From the NCBI RefSeq assembly GCF_023715225.1, contig NZ_JAMBNS010000005.1, forward strand, positions 248,001 through 312,000: a DNA stretch of 64,000 nucleotides, in the 5' to 3' direction. This stretch comes from Robertmurraya korlensis. Lineage in GTDB: Bacteria > Bacillota > Bacilli > Bacillales > Cytobacillaceae. Under the pieces are notes generated by a model, which searched no databases, was not told the origin of the DNA, and saw nothing but the letters and a program-made list of their open reading frames with translations. Positions within the stretch are counted from its first letter, which is position 1, and every line of letters begins with the position of its first letter. This document shows, in pieces, positions 37,915 to 47,200 of this stretch. A program made the translations under genes and the position numbers.

Positions 37915-38031
37915 AAGCTACTCCTTTTTGAACTAATACAAACTATTATCTCCACACTAAGTATGAACATACAACTTGCCAATTGTGCTATAGATGATAT
38001 AGAGTAGGCTTAAATACTGGAGGTAGTTATT

Positions 38032-38268
38032 TTGGAAAACAAATGCAAACTAAATCATCCCATTGAAGACGTTCGAAACAAATACGAAACCCAAAAAGAG
38101 TATTTACCATCAGACATGATTTCCTCTTTTGAAGCATTTTTTACCCATGAACATACACAGGACATCTTAAATGATGTGTTTCATCTATTAAAGAAATACG
38201 ATCTTGCGACAGAAGAAGAAAGAGAACAAAGAAATAACCGGTTATATATGGTGTTACATAATGTATAA
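38032..38268 (+). CDS. Small hypothetical protein
   Basis: A 78-residue soluble, mostly helical, charged protein (contains VRNKYETQKEYLPSDMISSF and HTQDILNDVFHLLKKYD). Not recognised beyond being a Bacillus-type small protein. Start TTG at 38032 lies behind GGAGGTAG. It has its own terminator, so it is a complete single-gene unit. Confidence 0.68.
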   Translation: MENKCKLNHPIEDVRNKYETQKEYLPSDMISSFEAFFTHEHTQDILNDVFHLLKKYDLATEEEREQRNNRLYMVLHNV

Positions 38269-38275
38269 AAAATTG

Positions 38276-38303
38276 AAGCGGACAATCAAGTTCGCTTTTC
38301 TTT
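38276..38303 (+). terminator. Terminator of the 78-residue protein gene
   Basis: AAGCGGAC pairs with GTTCGCTT (one G-U pair), six-base loop, then a T-rich tail. Confidence 0.75.
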
Positions 38304-38419
38304 TTGTAACCGGACAAACCTGTTGTATCGTCTATTTATATAGAAATAAATTGAAAATTTCAAAATTCATTAAGAGAAGCTATAATGAATATAATGTTTA
38401 AAAAATTTGGGGTGTCGAC

Positions 38420-39373
38420 ATGAAAAAGGAAGTAAAGGTAGCGATGATTGGAATTGGGGCAATTGGAGAACGTGTTCTGCGTAAATTCCAGTACCATTCA
38501 GGCGTGGAGCTCGTTGCTGTTTGTGACCAGAATGCTGAAAAATTACAGACGCTCAAAGAAGACCTGGAAGACGTTTCTCTACATACTGACTATGTAGACA
38601 TGTTACAGAAAAATGAGATTGATTTGGTATATATTGCAGTCCCTCCCAAATATCATCATGAAGTTGCTTTATACGTATTACAACAAAAGAAGCATGTTTT
38701 ATGTGAAAAACCATTAGCCAATTCATTAAATGAAGCCCTTGAAATGCTCCAGGCAGCAAGGGAAGCTCAAGTTACACATGCGATGAATTTTCCAATGGTG
38801 TATACAAATGTGTATCAATTATTTAAAGATAAAGTGATAACTGGAGAAATTGGGGAGGTAAAAAGAGTAGAGGTACATTTACATTTTACCGAATGGCCCC
38901 GTGCTTGGCAGAAAAATAATTGGATTTCTAGCCGTGAGCAAGGCGGCTTTATAAGGGAAGTTGCACCACACTATATTCACATGATTCACGATATGCTTGG
39001 AGAACTGCAAGACGTAACATCGCTTGTCGATTATCCTGAGGACGTGTCTTTTTGCGAAACCTCATTTGTCTCACTTATGAAACTTCCAAATGGTGTAACT
39101 GTATTATTTAACGGGGTAAGTGGAATTGGACAGAAGGAGCATCTCTCATTTAAAGTGTTTGGAGAAAAGGGTACGCTTGATTTAACAAACTGGAGCCAGC
39201 TTTCTATGAGTTCACCAGATAAACCGACAACAGTTCTGCCGATTGAGAGGACCGAACAGCATGATATTGTTATGGAGATTCTTAATGCCATTGAAGGAAA
39301 AGATGCAAAAATAGTAACGTTTGAACATGGCTATCAAGTACAACAAGTGTTAGAGCAAATGTTAAAAAAATAG
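38420..39373 (+). CDS. Gfo/Idh/MocA-family oxidoreductase
   Basis: A 317-residue NAD(P)-dependent dehydrogenase. The Rossmann motif GIGAIGERVLRKF is at 11-23, and the family EKP motif (VLCEKPLANS) is near 95. The C-terminal alpha/beta domain would bind the substrate, usually a sugar or cyclitol. No sugar genes are adjacent, so the substrate is unknown. ATG at 38420 follows GGGGTG. It ends in its own terminator. Confidence 0.87.
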   Translation: MKKEVKVAMIGIGAIGERVLRKFQYHSGVELVAVCDQNAEKLQTLKEDLEDVSLHTDYVDMLQKNEIDLVYIAVPPKYHHEVALYVLQQKKHVLCEKPLANSLNEALEMLQAAREAQVTHAMNFPMVYTNVYQLFKDKVITGEIGEVKRVEVHLHFTEWPRAWQKNNWISSREQGGFIREVAPHYIHMIHDMLGELQDVTSLVDYPEDVSFCETSFVSLMKLPNGVTVLFNGVSGIGQKEHLSFKVFGEKGTLDLTNWSQLSMSSPDKPTTVLPIERTEQHDIVMEILNAIEGKDAKIVTFEHGYQVQQVLEQMLKK

Positions 39374-39376
39374 CAC

Positions 39377-39406
39377 AAAAGACACCTTGCAGGGTGTCTT
39401 TTTTCG
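39377..39406 (+). terminator. Terminator of the Gfo/Idh/MocA gene
   Basis: AAAAGACACC pairs with GGTGTCTTTT around six bases, then Ts. Confidence 0.88.
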
Positions 39407-39497
39407 GTATTCGAAAGATTCCTATTGCAGGGAGAAACCGATTGGGAGTATGATAATTTTTGTATAGTGAAAATGGAAAAAGAAAGAAGCTGAGTGT

Positions 39498-40736
39498 ATG
39501 AAACATTCTTCCTATGAGTATAATGAAAAGCTTAGCATTCAAAATGGTATCGCTTCAACGATCGTCACAAATATTACGAATAATTACTTCACTTTATTTG
39601 CCATCAGCGCCTTAGGAGCAAGCAATTATCAAATCGGATTAATGAATTCCCTTCCTCAATTTATTGGAATGTTTGCCATGATTACAGGCTCGATCCTTTT
39701 AGGGAGATTAAATGAGAAAAAGAAGTTTACTGCCTTATCCATACTGTATACTCGTTTGTTTCTCTTATTAATGACATTCGTCATATATATTCCCGGTGAA
39801 TACAGAAGCTGGATTTTTGTCATCCTAGTTGGTTTGATGAATTTTCCAGGTTCGTTTGCTCTCGTCAGCTGGCAATCTTTGATTGGAGATTTGATTCCAG
39901 AGTCACGGAGAAGTAATTTCTTTAGTAACCGCAATCGTATATTAACAATGGTTGGAATGATTTCAACCTTTATTATCGGGCTAACTTTACAGTATTTTCA
40001 TCCATCAAATCCATTGCCATACCAAGTATTATTTTTTCTAGCCTTTTTATTTGGTTTAGTGGAAGTGTATTATTTATTTAAACATAAAGAGCCAAAGCTA
40101 GAAAAGAAAGCTGTGGAAAAAAGCAAAGGACTCGGATTTCATGTATATAAGCACAAGCCATTTTTATATTTCTTAGTTTGTGGTTTATTTTTTAATTTTG
40201 CTTGGCAAATGGCCTGGTCACTCTTTAGTATTTACCAAATTAAATATGCCATGGCTACAGGTCTATGGATTAGCTTATTTGCTGTTGCCAATCAAATCGC
40301 ACAAATTGTCAGCTTTAAATGGTGGGGAAGAATGGCAGACAAGCATAGCAATGCGAAAATGATGATTCTTGTGTCAATCGGGATGGCAACCGCTCCTATT
40401 TTAAACGTTTTGTCTACCAATCTAGTATACTTATTAATAGTGAACGGGTTATCAGGGTTCTTCGTCTCAGGTACGGTCTTAATTTTATTTAATCAACTGC
40501 TAGAAGTTACAAAAGAAGAGAATCGAAGCTTATGTATCTCACATTACAATGTGTTATTAGCATTTGTAGCTTTCATTGCACCTCAGTTTGGGGTATATTT
40601 ACTTGAAACCACATCTATGGACATGGCGATGACGACGTCCACTGTATTGCGTGGACTTAATACTTTTCTTTTCTTAGCGCTTTACCTTTTCATGAAAAAA
40701 GAAAAATTCAAACCAAAACACACTTATTCCGTCTAA
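39498..40736 (+). CDS. MFS transporter of unknown substrate
   Basis: A 412-residue membrane protein with about 12 helices and a central cytoplasmic loop (KHKEPKLEKKAVEKSKG). The first loop has the MFS-like GRLNEKKK after helix 2, and a second copy GRMADKHSNAK appears in the C-terminal half. The sequence gives no clear drug or sugar signature. It is monocistronic; the neighbouring genes do not suggest a substrate. Confidence 0.85.
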   Translation: MKHSSYEYNEKLSIQNGIASTIVTNITNNYFTLFAISALGASNYQIGLMNSLPQFIGMFAMITGSILLGRLNEKKKFTALSILYTRLFLLLMTFVIYIPGEYRSWIFVILVGLMNFPGSFALVSWQSLIGDLIPESRRSNFFSNRNRILTMVGMISTFIIGLTLQYFHPSNPLPYQVLFFLAFLFGLVEVYYLFKHKEPKLEKKAVEKSKGLGFHVYKHKPFLYFLVCGLFFNFAWQMAWSLFSIYQIKYAMATGLWISLFAVANQIAQIVSFKWWGRMADKHSNAKMMILVSIGMATAPILNVLSTNLVYLLIVNGLSGFFVSGTVLILFNQLLEVTKEENRSLCISHYNVLLAFVAFIAPQFGVYLLETTSMDMAMTTSTVLRGLNTFLFLALYLFMKKEKFKPKHTYSV

Positions 40737-40879
40737 CTAACCATTGTTCTAGAATGACCCTTTTCGGTCTATACTAACAAAAAGAGATCGGCATATAAGT
40801 AACAAGTCATCTTCATCCGAGGGTGACTATTTTCTTTCACAAGAAATAAGGCTGTAGATAGATGAAGGGGGAATCGCTT

Positions 40880-43168
40880 GTGGAAATGGAACGAGAACTC
40901 GAGCAGAAAAGAGTTAACACGATTATAAAAGTAATTGATCATAAATCAAACAAAATCTTAAACCATCTCGAAAAAGTCGGTGGAGATGCACTTGAAATTA
41001 GGCAAAACTTTTGGAATGACGTAACAGTGAATACGGATGAAGCGGATGATTTAGCAGAAACCTTTTCGAGCATCAAACAACAAGCTCAGCTTCTATTAGA
41101 AAGGGAACGGAGCCAAAGTCAGCTTGATAAACAACTCAATACCTTGTTTCGGTTGAAAAATTCTCCCTACTTTGGTCGTGTAGACTTTTTAGAAAACAAT
41201 GAATCAACTACCGATTCTATCTACATAGGAATTAGTTCATTAATGGATGAAGAAGATGAAAACTTTCTCATATTTGATTGGAGAGCACCAATATCCAGCC
41301 TTTATTACGATTACTCCCCTGGAGAGGCAAAATATATCACACCAGAAGGGACAATTGAAGGCGTTATTGAGTTAAAGCGTCAATTTTTAATTCGTAACAG
41401 TGCTATACAAGGCATGTTCGACACCGGTATTACGATTGGCGATGAAATGTTACAGGAAGTATTAGGAAATAACGCTAATTCACAAATGAAAAGTATCGTT
41501 GCAACGATTCAAAAAGAACAAAATCGAATCATTCGAGATGAAAAAAGTAAACTTTTAATTGTTCAAGGTGTGGCTGGAAGCGGAAAAACCTCAGCAGCCT
41601 TACAGCGTGTAGCCTATTTACTTTACCGATATCGCGGGAAAATTACTTCTCAAAACATTATGCTGTTTTCACCTAATCCATTATTTAATAGCTATGTGTC
41701 CACGGTTTTACCAGAGCTTGGTGAAGAGAACATGCAGCAAAGTACATTTTTAGAATTTCTCTCATCAAGAGTAGGTCGAAAGTTAGAACTTGAAGATTCT
41801 TTCATGCAGCTAGAGAGCCTCCTTTCCTCTGATCAAATCAGTTCGTACGAGCTAAGAATGAAAAGTATTAAGTTAAAATCGAGTCTGGATTATAAAAAAA
41901 TTCTTGATGACTATATTCAAAAACTAAACCATTCGGGCCTTCAGTTTCACCCGATCGTTTTCAAAGGGAAAGTTCTTTTGTCAGCTGAAGGCATAACAGA
42001 AAAGTTTTATTCTCTAGATAAACAAGCAAGTATCCCTAGTCGGATGGAAGACTTACAAGAATGGTTATTAAAAGAAATTCGTAAACACAAACGTGCAGAG
42101 GCAAAGAAAGACTGGGTAAAGGAAGAAATCCAGTTTCTTGATAAAGAAGATTATTTAGAAAGCTTCAAAAAACTTCAGAAAAAAGAGAATGACGGATTTC
42201 AAGATTTTGATGTAGAAGAGAAATTTTTATCCAGTGTAGTCGTTGCTAGATACTTTAAACCTCTCATTAAAAAAATTAAAAGATATCAGTTCATTAATTA
42301 CGAAGAAACATATCGAAACCTATTCTTTACACTGTCTGGAGAATGGGAGGAAGTTGTTGGACTAAGCTTGAGACAACTAGAAGAAGGAGTTCTAACCTAC
42401 GAAGATGCGACCCCGTTTGTTTATTTAAAAGAAAAGATCGAGGGGAGCAAATCTAGGCTGTCCATTAAGCATGTCTTTATTGATGAAGCACAGGACTATT
42501 CGCCATTTCAATTTGCTTATATTCGTGAGCTGTTTCCAGTAAGCAAAATGACCTTACTTGGTGATATTAATCAAGGGATCTATGCACATACGGATGACAC
42601 AAGCTCCATTTTGCTTGGAGAAGATGTAAAAGACAAAGAAACCATTATTTTGACAAAAAGCTATCGGTCAACAAGACCGATTGTTGAATTTACAAAAGGC
42701 TTATTAGCAAACGGGGAAATGATTGAACCATTTAACAGGGATGGAGAGAAACCCACTCTAACGATCTACAAGAAGAAGGAAAGTCATGAACAGGGTTTAC
42801 AAAACCTTCTTGATCAACTGGTTGAAGCAGGGCATGAAACGATTGCAGTTATTTGTAAAACGGCGAAAGAAAGTGCAACCGTCTACGCTTTCTTAAAAAA
42901 CAGTCGCGATGTTCACCTTGTTGAAAAGGGAACCGTCTCCTTTGAAAAAGGGATTACCGTCATCCCAGCATATCTGGCAAAGGGCATCGAGTTTGATGCC
43001 GTTATTATTCACGACGGATCTCAACATACGTACTTTAGAGAAAATGAACGAAGACTCTTTTATACCGCTTGCACAAGAGCAATGCACGAGCTTCACATCC
43101 TTTCCCTAGGTGAACCGTCTATGCTTTTAAAAGATAGCATGGAAAAACTACAGGCAGCCTCAAAATAG
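40880..43168 (+). CDS. helD: RNA polymerase recycling motor HelD (UvrD-like superfamily 1 helicase)
   Basis: HelD binds RNA polymerase and uses ATP to release it from stalled complexes and DNA. The 762-residue protein has an N-terminal coiled coil (about 1-85) that reaches into the polymerase secondary channel. Walker A GVAGSGKT is at 230-237, Walker B is FIDEAQDYS near 535, and the GDINQGI, KSYRSTRPI and LFYTACTRA motifs of the helicase core follow. GTG at 40880 has AAGGGGG at eight bases; the ATG at 40862 has no site ahead of it, so GTG is preferred. Confidence 0.9.
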   Translation: MEMERELEQKRVNTIIKVIDHKSNKILNHLEKVGGDALEIRQNFWNDVTVNTDEADDLAETFSSIKQQAQLLLERERSQSQLDKQLNTLFRLKNSPYFGRVDFLENNESTTDSIYIGISSLMDEEDENFLIFDWRAPISSLYYDYSPGEAKYITPEGTIEGVIELKRQFLIRNSAIQGMFDTGITIGDEMLQEVLGNNANSQMKSIVATIQKEQNRIIRDEKSKLLIVQGVAGSGKTSAALQRVAYLLYRYRGKITSQNIMLFSPNPLFNSYVSTVLPELGEENMQQSTFLEFLSSRVGRKLELEDSFMQLESLLSSDQISSYELRMKSIKLKSSLDYKKILDDYIQKLNHSGLQFHPIVFKGKVLLSAEGITEKFYSLDKQASIPSRMEDLQEWLLKEIRKHKRAEAKKDWVKEEIQFLDKEDYLESFKKLQKKENDGFQDFDVEEKFLSSVVVARYFKPLIKKIKRYQFINYEETYRNLFFTLSGEWEEVVGLSLRQLEEGVLTYEDATPFVYLKEKIEGSKSRLSIKHVFIDEAQDYSPFQFAYIRELFPVSKMTLLGDINQGIYAHTDDTSSILLGEDVKDKETIILTKSYRSTRPIVEFTKGLLANGEMIEPFNRDGEKPTLTIYKKKESHEQGLQNLLDQLVEAGHETIAVICKTAKESATVYAFLKNSRDVHLVEKGTVSFEKGITVIPAYLAKGIEFDAVIIHDGSQHTYFRENERRLFYTACTRAMHELHILSLGEPSMLLKDSMEKLQAASK

Positions 43169-43180
43169 GCTGCCTGTTTT
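43150..43180. terminator. Terminator between helD and the convergent peptidase gene
   Basis: ACAGGCAGCC pairs with GGCTGCCTGT; the helD stop is in the loop. A T tract follows on the plus strand. Confidence 0.85.
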
Positions 43181-43187
43181 CTATTGT

Positions 43188-44564
43188 TTATAACGAATCT
43201 GCAAGCTCGTACCAGTACGTACAAAGTGTCTCAAGCCCTTTATCAAAGTTCTCAAGATGGAAATGTTCGTTTGGAGCGTGGAAGTTTTCCGTTGATAAAC
43301 CAAAGCCCATCAATACAACTGGTAACCCTAATAATTGATCAAAAGCGGCTACGATTGGGATGGAACCCCCTCCACGAGTGTAAGAAGTAGGTACCTTGTA
43401 AATAGCTTCGTATGCTCTGCCAGCTGCTTGGATGGCCGGATGATCAAGAGGAGTCACATACGGATGACCTTGATCAAACAGGGAAACATTCACCATTACG
43501 CCAGCAGGTACATTTGCGTATATATGCTTGGTTAGAAGATCTGCAATTTCAGCTGGATCTTGATTTGGAACCAATCGACAAGTAATTTTTGCAGAGGCCT
43601 TAGCAGGAATAACCGTCTTAATGCCATCTCCCTGAAAGCCCCCGTAAATGCCGTTCACTTCTAAAGTGGGTCGTACGTATGTACGTTCTCGGGCAGTAAA
43701 CCCAGGTTCTCCATGCAGTTCAGAAACACCCAACTGTTCCTTTAATTCCACGTCTATGTCCCCTAGTGCAGCAAATGCTTCTCGTTCTTCTTGTGTAATC
43801 TCTTGAACAGAATCATAAAAGCCATCGACTAACACTTTTCCGTCAGGACTGTGGAAAGAATTCACAATCTCCACTAGTGCATGAATCGAATTTTGTACTG
43901 CACCTCCGTAAAGTCCAGAATGAAGATCGCTATTTGCACCAGTTACATCGATCTGAAGTCCGCATAAACCGCGTAGTCCATAACAAATCGCAGGCTTTCC
44001 AGGTCCTTGCATACCGGTGTCTGAAATCACAATCACATCAGCCGCCAACAGCTCCTTATTCTCTTCAACAAACTGAGGAAGAGTAGGACTTCCAATTTCT
44101 TCTTCCCCTTCTATACAAAACTTGAAATTGACAGGAAGGCTACCCGTTGTACGTAAGATCGCTTCCACTGCTTTTATGTGCATAAACACCTGGCCTTTAT
44201 CATCGCTAGCTCCTCGGGCGTAGATTTTATTATGACGAATATCGGCTTCAAATGGGGGAGTATCCCAAAGTTCAAGCGGATCAACCGGCTGAACATCATA
44301 ATGTCCGTATACGAGTATGGTTGGCTTACCTTCTTGGTTAATCCAATCACCATACACAACAGGATGGCCGTTTGTTTCATACACTCGTACGTTTTCCATA
44401 CCAGCATCCCTAAGTGCTTTTGCTGTCCATTTTGCTGCTTCTTTCACATCATTTTTATGCTCAGGAAGGGAGCTAATACTGGGTATAGCCAAATACTCGG
44501 TAAGCTCTTCTAAGTGTTTGCTACGGTTCGCTGATAAATATTGAAAAATCTCTTTGTTCATCAC
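43188..44564 (-). CDS. M20-family dipeptidase
   Basis: A 458-residue two-zinc peptidase of the CNDP-like group. Metal motifs are YGHYDVQPVDP near 86-96, RGASDDKGQ near 117-125 and EGEEEIGSP near 152-160 (catalytic Glu); the dimerisation/lid domain has SDLHSGLYGG near 210. Members cleave dipeptides such as carnosine-like or Cys-Gly substrates; the natural substrate here is unknown. ATG at 44564 (followed by a second ATG) has AAAGGAG at suitable spacing. Single gene. Confidence 0.9.
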   Translation of the reverse strand: MMNKEIFQYLSANRSKHLEELTEYLAIPSISSLPEHKNDVKEAAKWTAKALRDAGMENVRVYETNGHPVVYGDWINQEGKPTILVYGHYDVQPVDPLELWDTPPFEADIRHNKIYARGASDDKGQVFMHIKAVEAILRTTGSLPVNFKFCIEGEEEIGSPTLPQFVEENKELLAADVIVISDTGMQGPGKPAICYGLRGLCGLQIDVTGANSDLHSGLYGGAVQNSIHALVEIVNSFHSPDGKVLVDGFYDSVQEITQEEREAFAALGDIDVELKEQLGVSELHGEPGFTARERTYVRPTLEVNGIYGGFQGDGIKTVIPAKASAKITCRLVPNQDPAEIADLLTKHIYANVPAGVMVNVSLFDQGHPYVTPLDHPAIQAAGRAYEAIYKVPTSYTRGGGSIPIVAAFDQLLGLPVVLMGFGLSTENFHAPNEHFHLENFDKGLETLCTYWYELADSL

Positions 44565-44663
44565 TCATTCTCCTTTAATTAAAACAGTTCTTATTAGTAT
44601 TTCGATAGACGAAACGAAAAATCCTTTTAATAATAGTATGGGATTTTGGGACGTCGTAGAAAT

Positions 44664-44698
44664 AAACATTGTAATGTTTGTTTTTTCTACTAAAGTAG
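44664..44698 (+). promoter_or_regulatory. Two short perfect palindromes in the ppiB promoter region
   Basis: AAACATT-GT-AATGTTT (44664-44679) and CTACT-AA-AGTAG (44687-44698) lie next to each other. A possible promoter (TTGTTT near 44678, TATGAT near 44702) overlaps them, so they could be operators. No known consensus was recognised. Confidence 0.35.
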
Positions 44699-44744
44699 TG
44701 ATATGATATAAACTGATTTTACATAAGAAGGAGATGTTCTCACA

Positions 44745-45185
44745 ATGGCTAAAAAAGGATATATAGCAATGGAGAATGGGGAAAAAGTAGAATTTGACTT
44801 ATTCCCGAACGAAGCACCTGGTACAGTTGAAAACTTTGAAAAATTAGCTAACGAAGGCTTCTACGATGGAGTTACTTTCCACCGTGTTATCCCTGGTTTC
44901 GTAAGCCAAGGGGGAGACCCAACTGGAACAGGAGCAGGCGGCCCTGGTTATTCTATCAAATGTGAAACAGTAGGAAACCCTCACAAGCATGAGGAAGGCA
45001 GCCTTTCTATGGCACACGCTGGGAAAGATACAGGCGGAAGTCAATTCTTTATCGTTCACGAGCCACAACCTCACTTAAACGGAGTGCACACTGTTTTCGG
45101 TAAAGTAACTTCAGGAATTAGTGCTGTAAAAGCGATGAGAAATGGTGACACAATGAAAGAAGTTCGCGTATTTGACGCTGAATAA
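44745..45185 (+). CDS. ppiB: Cyclophilin-type peptidyl-prolyl cis-trans isomerase
   Basis: A cytoplasmic 146-residue cyclophilin that speeds proline isomerisation in protein folding. Active-site features are [19 protein letters not shown] near 45-63 and [20 protein letters not shown] near 86-105, with the family arginine in FHR. It is close to B. subtilis PpiB in length. ATG at 44745 follows AAGGAGAT. It is a single gene with its own terminator. Confidence 0.95.
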   Translation: MAKKGYIAMENGEKVEFDLFPNEAPGTVENFEKLANEGFYDGVTFHRVIPGFVSQGGDPTGTGAGGPGYSIKCETVGNPHKHEEGSLSMAHAGKDTGGSQFFIVHEPQPHLNGVHTVFGKVTSGISAVKAMRNGDTMKEVRVFDAE

Positions 45186-45193
45186 TACAAAGG

Positions 45194-45221
45194 AAGAGTC
45201 CATATTGGGCTCTTTTTTTTG
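45194..45221 (+). terminator. Terminator of ppiB
   Basis: AAGAGTC pairs with GGCTCTT (one U-G pair), seven-base loop, then eight Ts. Confidence 0.85.
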
Positions 45222-45317
45222 TTGGACTGACAAGTGGAAATGAGGCTAAGGGATAACGAATGAACCCCAACCCTTTTTCATATATTGGTACAAGCGTGCA
45301 AGAGGGAGGGAAGGACC

Positions 45318-45836
45318 ATACGTTTTTTAAAGAATTTTAAAGAGTTCGCAACTAGAGGGACAGTCGTTGAGATGGCGATTGGGGTCATTGTTGGAACAGC
45401 GTTTGTTAAAATGGTAGATTCATTTGTGAAGGATATTATTACACCTCCGCTTGGCCTTATTCTAGGGAGAGTCAATTTCACAAACATGTACTTCTCCCTG
45501 ACAGGAAAGAGCTATACGACTTTAGCTGAAGCGAAAGAAGCCGGGGCGATTACCATAAACTATGGCGTATTTATCGGAACCATTATTGATTTTGCGATCA
45601 TTTCATTCGCTACTTATTTTGTTCTTTTGCAGATAGGCCGTATAAAAAATGCACCTGTTGTTAGCATCCCAGTAAAGGAATGTCCATTTTGTTTATCTAA
45701 TATTCCAGCAATGGCAGTACGTTGCCCACAGTGTACCTCTCAATTAACAATCGGTGGGGAAGAGGAGATCGGGGAACAAGACAATGATACCCGAGTAAAG
45801 ATTCATTTTCGGCAAAACAAAAAGCGCTTGAGCTAA
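45318..45836 (+). CDS. mscL: Large-conductance mechanosensitive channel MscL with C-terminal zinc ribbon; apparent AUA start
   Basis: A pressure-release channel. From 45318 the protein has 172 residues: the pore helix VVEMAIGVIVGTAFVKMVDSF, the periplasmic loop, the second helix (FIGTIIDFAIISFATYFVL), then a cytoplasmic zinc ribbon CPFC-x11-CPQC in place of the usual short helical bundle. The conserved N-terminus RFLKNFKEFATRG begins right after ATA at 45318, which has GGGAGGG seven bases upstream. The next upstream start in frame, TTG at 45285, has no ribosome binding site and adds 11 unrelated residues. ATA is therefore the best placed start, though non-standard. Confidence 0.85.
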   Translation: MRFLKNFKEFATRGTVVEMAIGVIVGTAFVKMVDSFVKDIITPPLGLILGRVNFTNMYFSLTGKSYTTLAEAKEAGAITINYGVFIGTIIDFAIISFATYFVLLQIGRIKNAPVVSIPVKECPFCLSNIPAMAVRCPQCTSQLTIGGEEEIGEQDNDTRVKIHFRQNKKRLS

Positions 45837-45854
45837 CCATTCTCAAGTGCTTTT
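45820..45854. terminator. Bidirectional terminator after mscL
   Basis: AAAAGCGCTTGAG pairs with CTCAAGTGCTTTT (one G-U pair) around a nine-base loop that contains the mscL stop. Confidence 0.87.
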
Positions 45855-45860
45855 CCAGCA

Positions 45861-46508
45861 TTACCAAAGCAATTCATATAGGCGGCTATTAAATAAATTT
45901 GTATCAATCGCACATTGTTGTGCGTCTCGGCCATATTGCCAGCCCCATACATTGGCCTTACACGGCGGCTTTTTCGGACGGAAGTTAGGAGCACTTCTTG
46001 CTCTAGTCGGACCAGGTTCGGGCTCTGCACTCCACAATATCAGCTGATTAGCCACTTTATTATCTTTAGCGACAGCGGCACAATACGCTTTGTTAAATTC
46101 TCCATGAACTGGATCGTGATATAAGCCAGCTTTGTAACCGCTCGGGTACATCGCGTCTACAAAACCTCTAATCCATTCTTCATCTACTTTAAAAAACTTT
46201 TCTATATTACCAAAAACCACTTTCCCTTTAGGAATACTTAATCGTCTTGCATGATAAATCGCATTTTGCGCCACAACTTTTCCTTCCCTGTATCCAACTG
46301 CTTCACGAAAATTGCTTAAGATCGGCAACAGCTTAATGCCTCTATTACGAATAAAACGGACTTCTTCTCTCGTGAGCCCAGCCACTTTTCCAGGGATGGT
46401 TGCTAAATATCTTCCCCAATAGGAGGGCTTCCCAAATCCCTTTTCCACACAACTATACAGATCCTCCGTTACTTCTGCAGCAGAGTCTACACCCCAATAA
46501 TAAGCCAA
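45861..46508 (-). CDS. DUF1906 glycoside-hydrolase-like protein
   Basis: A 215-residue protein with the DUF1906 (GH25-like barrel) fold: YYWGVDSAAEVTEDLYSCV at the start, then GKPSYWGRYL, KLLPILSNF and a final WGWQYGRDAQQCAIDTNLF. Related domains occur in peptidoglycan hydrolases, but no signal peptide is seen, so it may act inside the cell or the spore. TTG at 46508 has AAGGGAGA seven bases upstream; a TTG six codons earlier has no site. Activity is unproven. Confidence 0.78.
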   Translation of the reverse strand: MAYYWGVDSAAEVTEDLYSCVEKGFGKPSYWGRYLATIPGKVAGLTREEVRFIRNRGIKLLPILSNFREAVGYREGKVVAQNAIYHARRLSIPKGKVVFGNIEKFFKVDEEWIRGFVDAMYPSGYKAGLYHDPVHGEFNKAYCAAVAKDNKVANQLILWSAEPEPGPTRARSAPNFRPKKPPCKANVWGWQYGRDAQQCAIDTNLFNSRLYELLW

Positions 46509-46606
46509 TGGCCATTCTCCCTTCAACTTATGTTAACTTTAGATTATATCGGGAGAATCTTGTCCTCATTCCAAAAAAGCGCAATTACCTAGGATGATTC
46601 CAGTAA

Positions 46607-47197
46607 TCACGCGCGCTGTTTATTAATGAGCTTGGCACTAATAATATACCGCTCAGGTGCATTGCCTAAAAAATAGAAGGGGTAACAGGTTGTCACCGTT
46701 AAAGTTGCCCTTGGCTTTGGTGTCATAACCGTAGCGTCGTCTGATTTTACAATACGAATACGATCGATTTTATAGGTGAAAGTTCCTTCCATTGTTGTAA
46801 CAATTAGTTCGTCGTCTTCCTTCAGATGACGCAAACCCCTAAATACAGTGTCTCGATGACCAGAAAGAATCGTATTATTTTCTTCACCGGGCAAAGCACT
46901 TCGAATATAATGACCGACTCCCGTACGCAAGACTTCTTTTCCGGTACCCTCATAAATAGGAAATAATTGCTCTAATCGAGGAATATACAGTTCACCAAAC
47001 TTCTCGCCGATAGATGGTTTTACTTCATACTTAGGCCACAGCTTGTCAGAAAGAACTTCTGCCAGTTGAACCGAAGAAGATGGCTCCATTTTAACCTGTT
47101 GGACGGAGGAGATTCCTTGTAAATAGTAATATGTATTGACAGCAGTAAGACTAACTCCTACAAGGAGCAAGCCTGCTGCTAGTATTTTTATCTTCAT
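46607..47197 (-). CDS. Class D sortase
   Basis: A membrane-anchored transpeptidase of 196 residues that attaches surface proteins to the wall. An N-terminal helix (about 4-25) anchors it; the sortase barrel carries His114 (SGHRDT), Cys171 (TLTVTTCYPF) and Arg183 (APERYI), the complete catalytic triad. The size and TVTTCYPF context fit class D. It lies three bases after its probable substrate gene on the same strand, so the two form an operon. Confidence 0.92.
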   Translation of the reverse strand: MKIKILAAGLLLVGVSLTAVNTYYYLQGISSVQQVKMEPSSSVQLAEVLSDKLWPKYEVKPSIGEKFGELYIPRLEQLFPIYEGTGKEVLRTGVGHYIRSALPGEENNTILSGHRDTVFRGLRHLKEDDELIVTTMEGTFTYKIDRIRIVKSDDATVMTPKPRATLTVTTCYPFYFLGNAPERYIISAKLINKQRA

Positions 47198-47200
47198 TTA

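Noticed and set aside
44178-44513. 111-codon plus-strand frame opposite the M20 dipeptidase gene
   Set aside because: Opposite strand of a well supported gene, without a ribosome binding site or domain.
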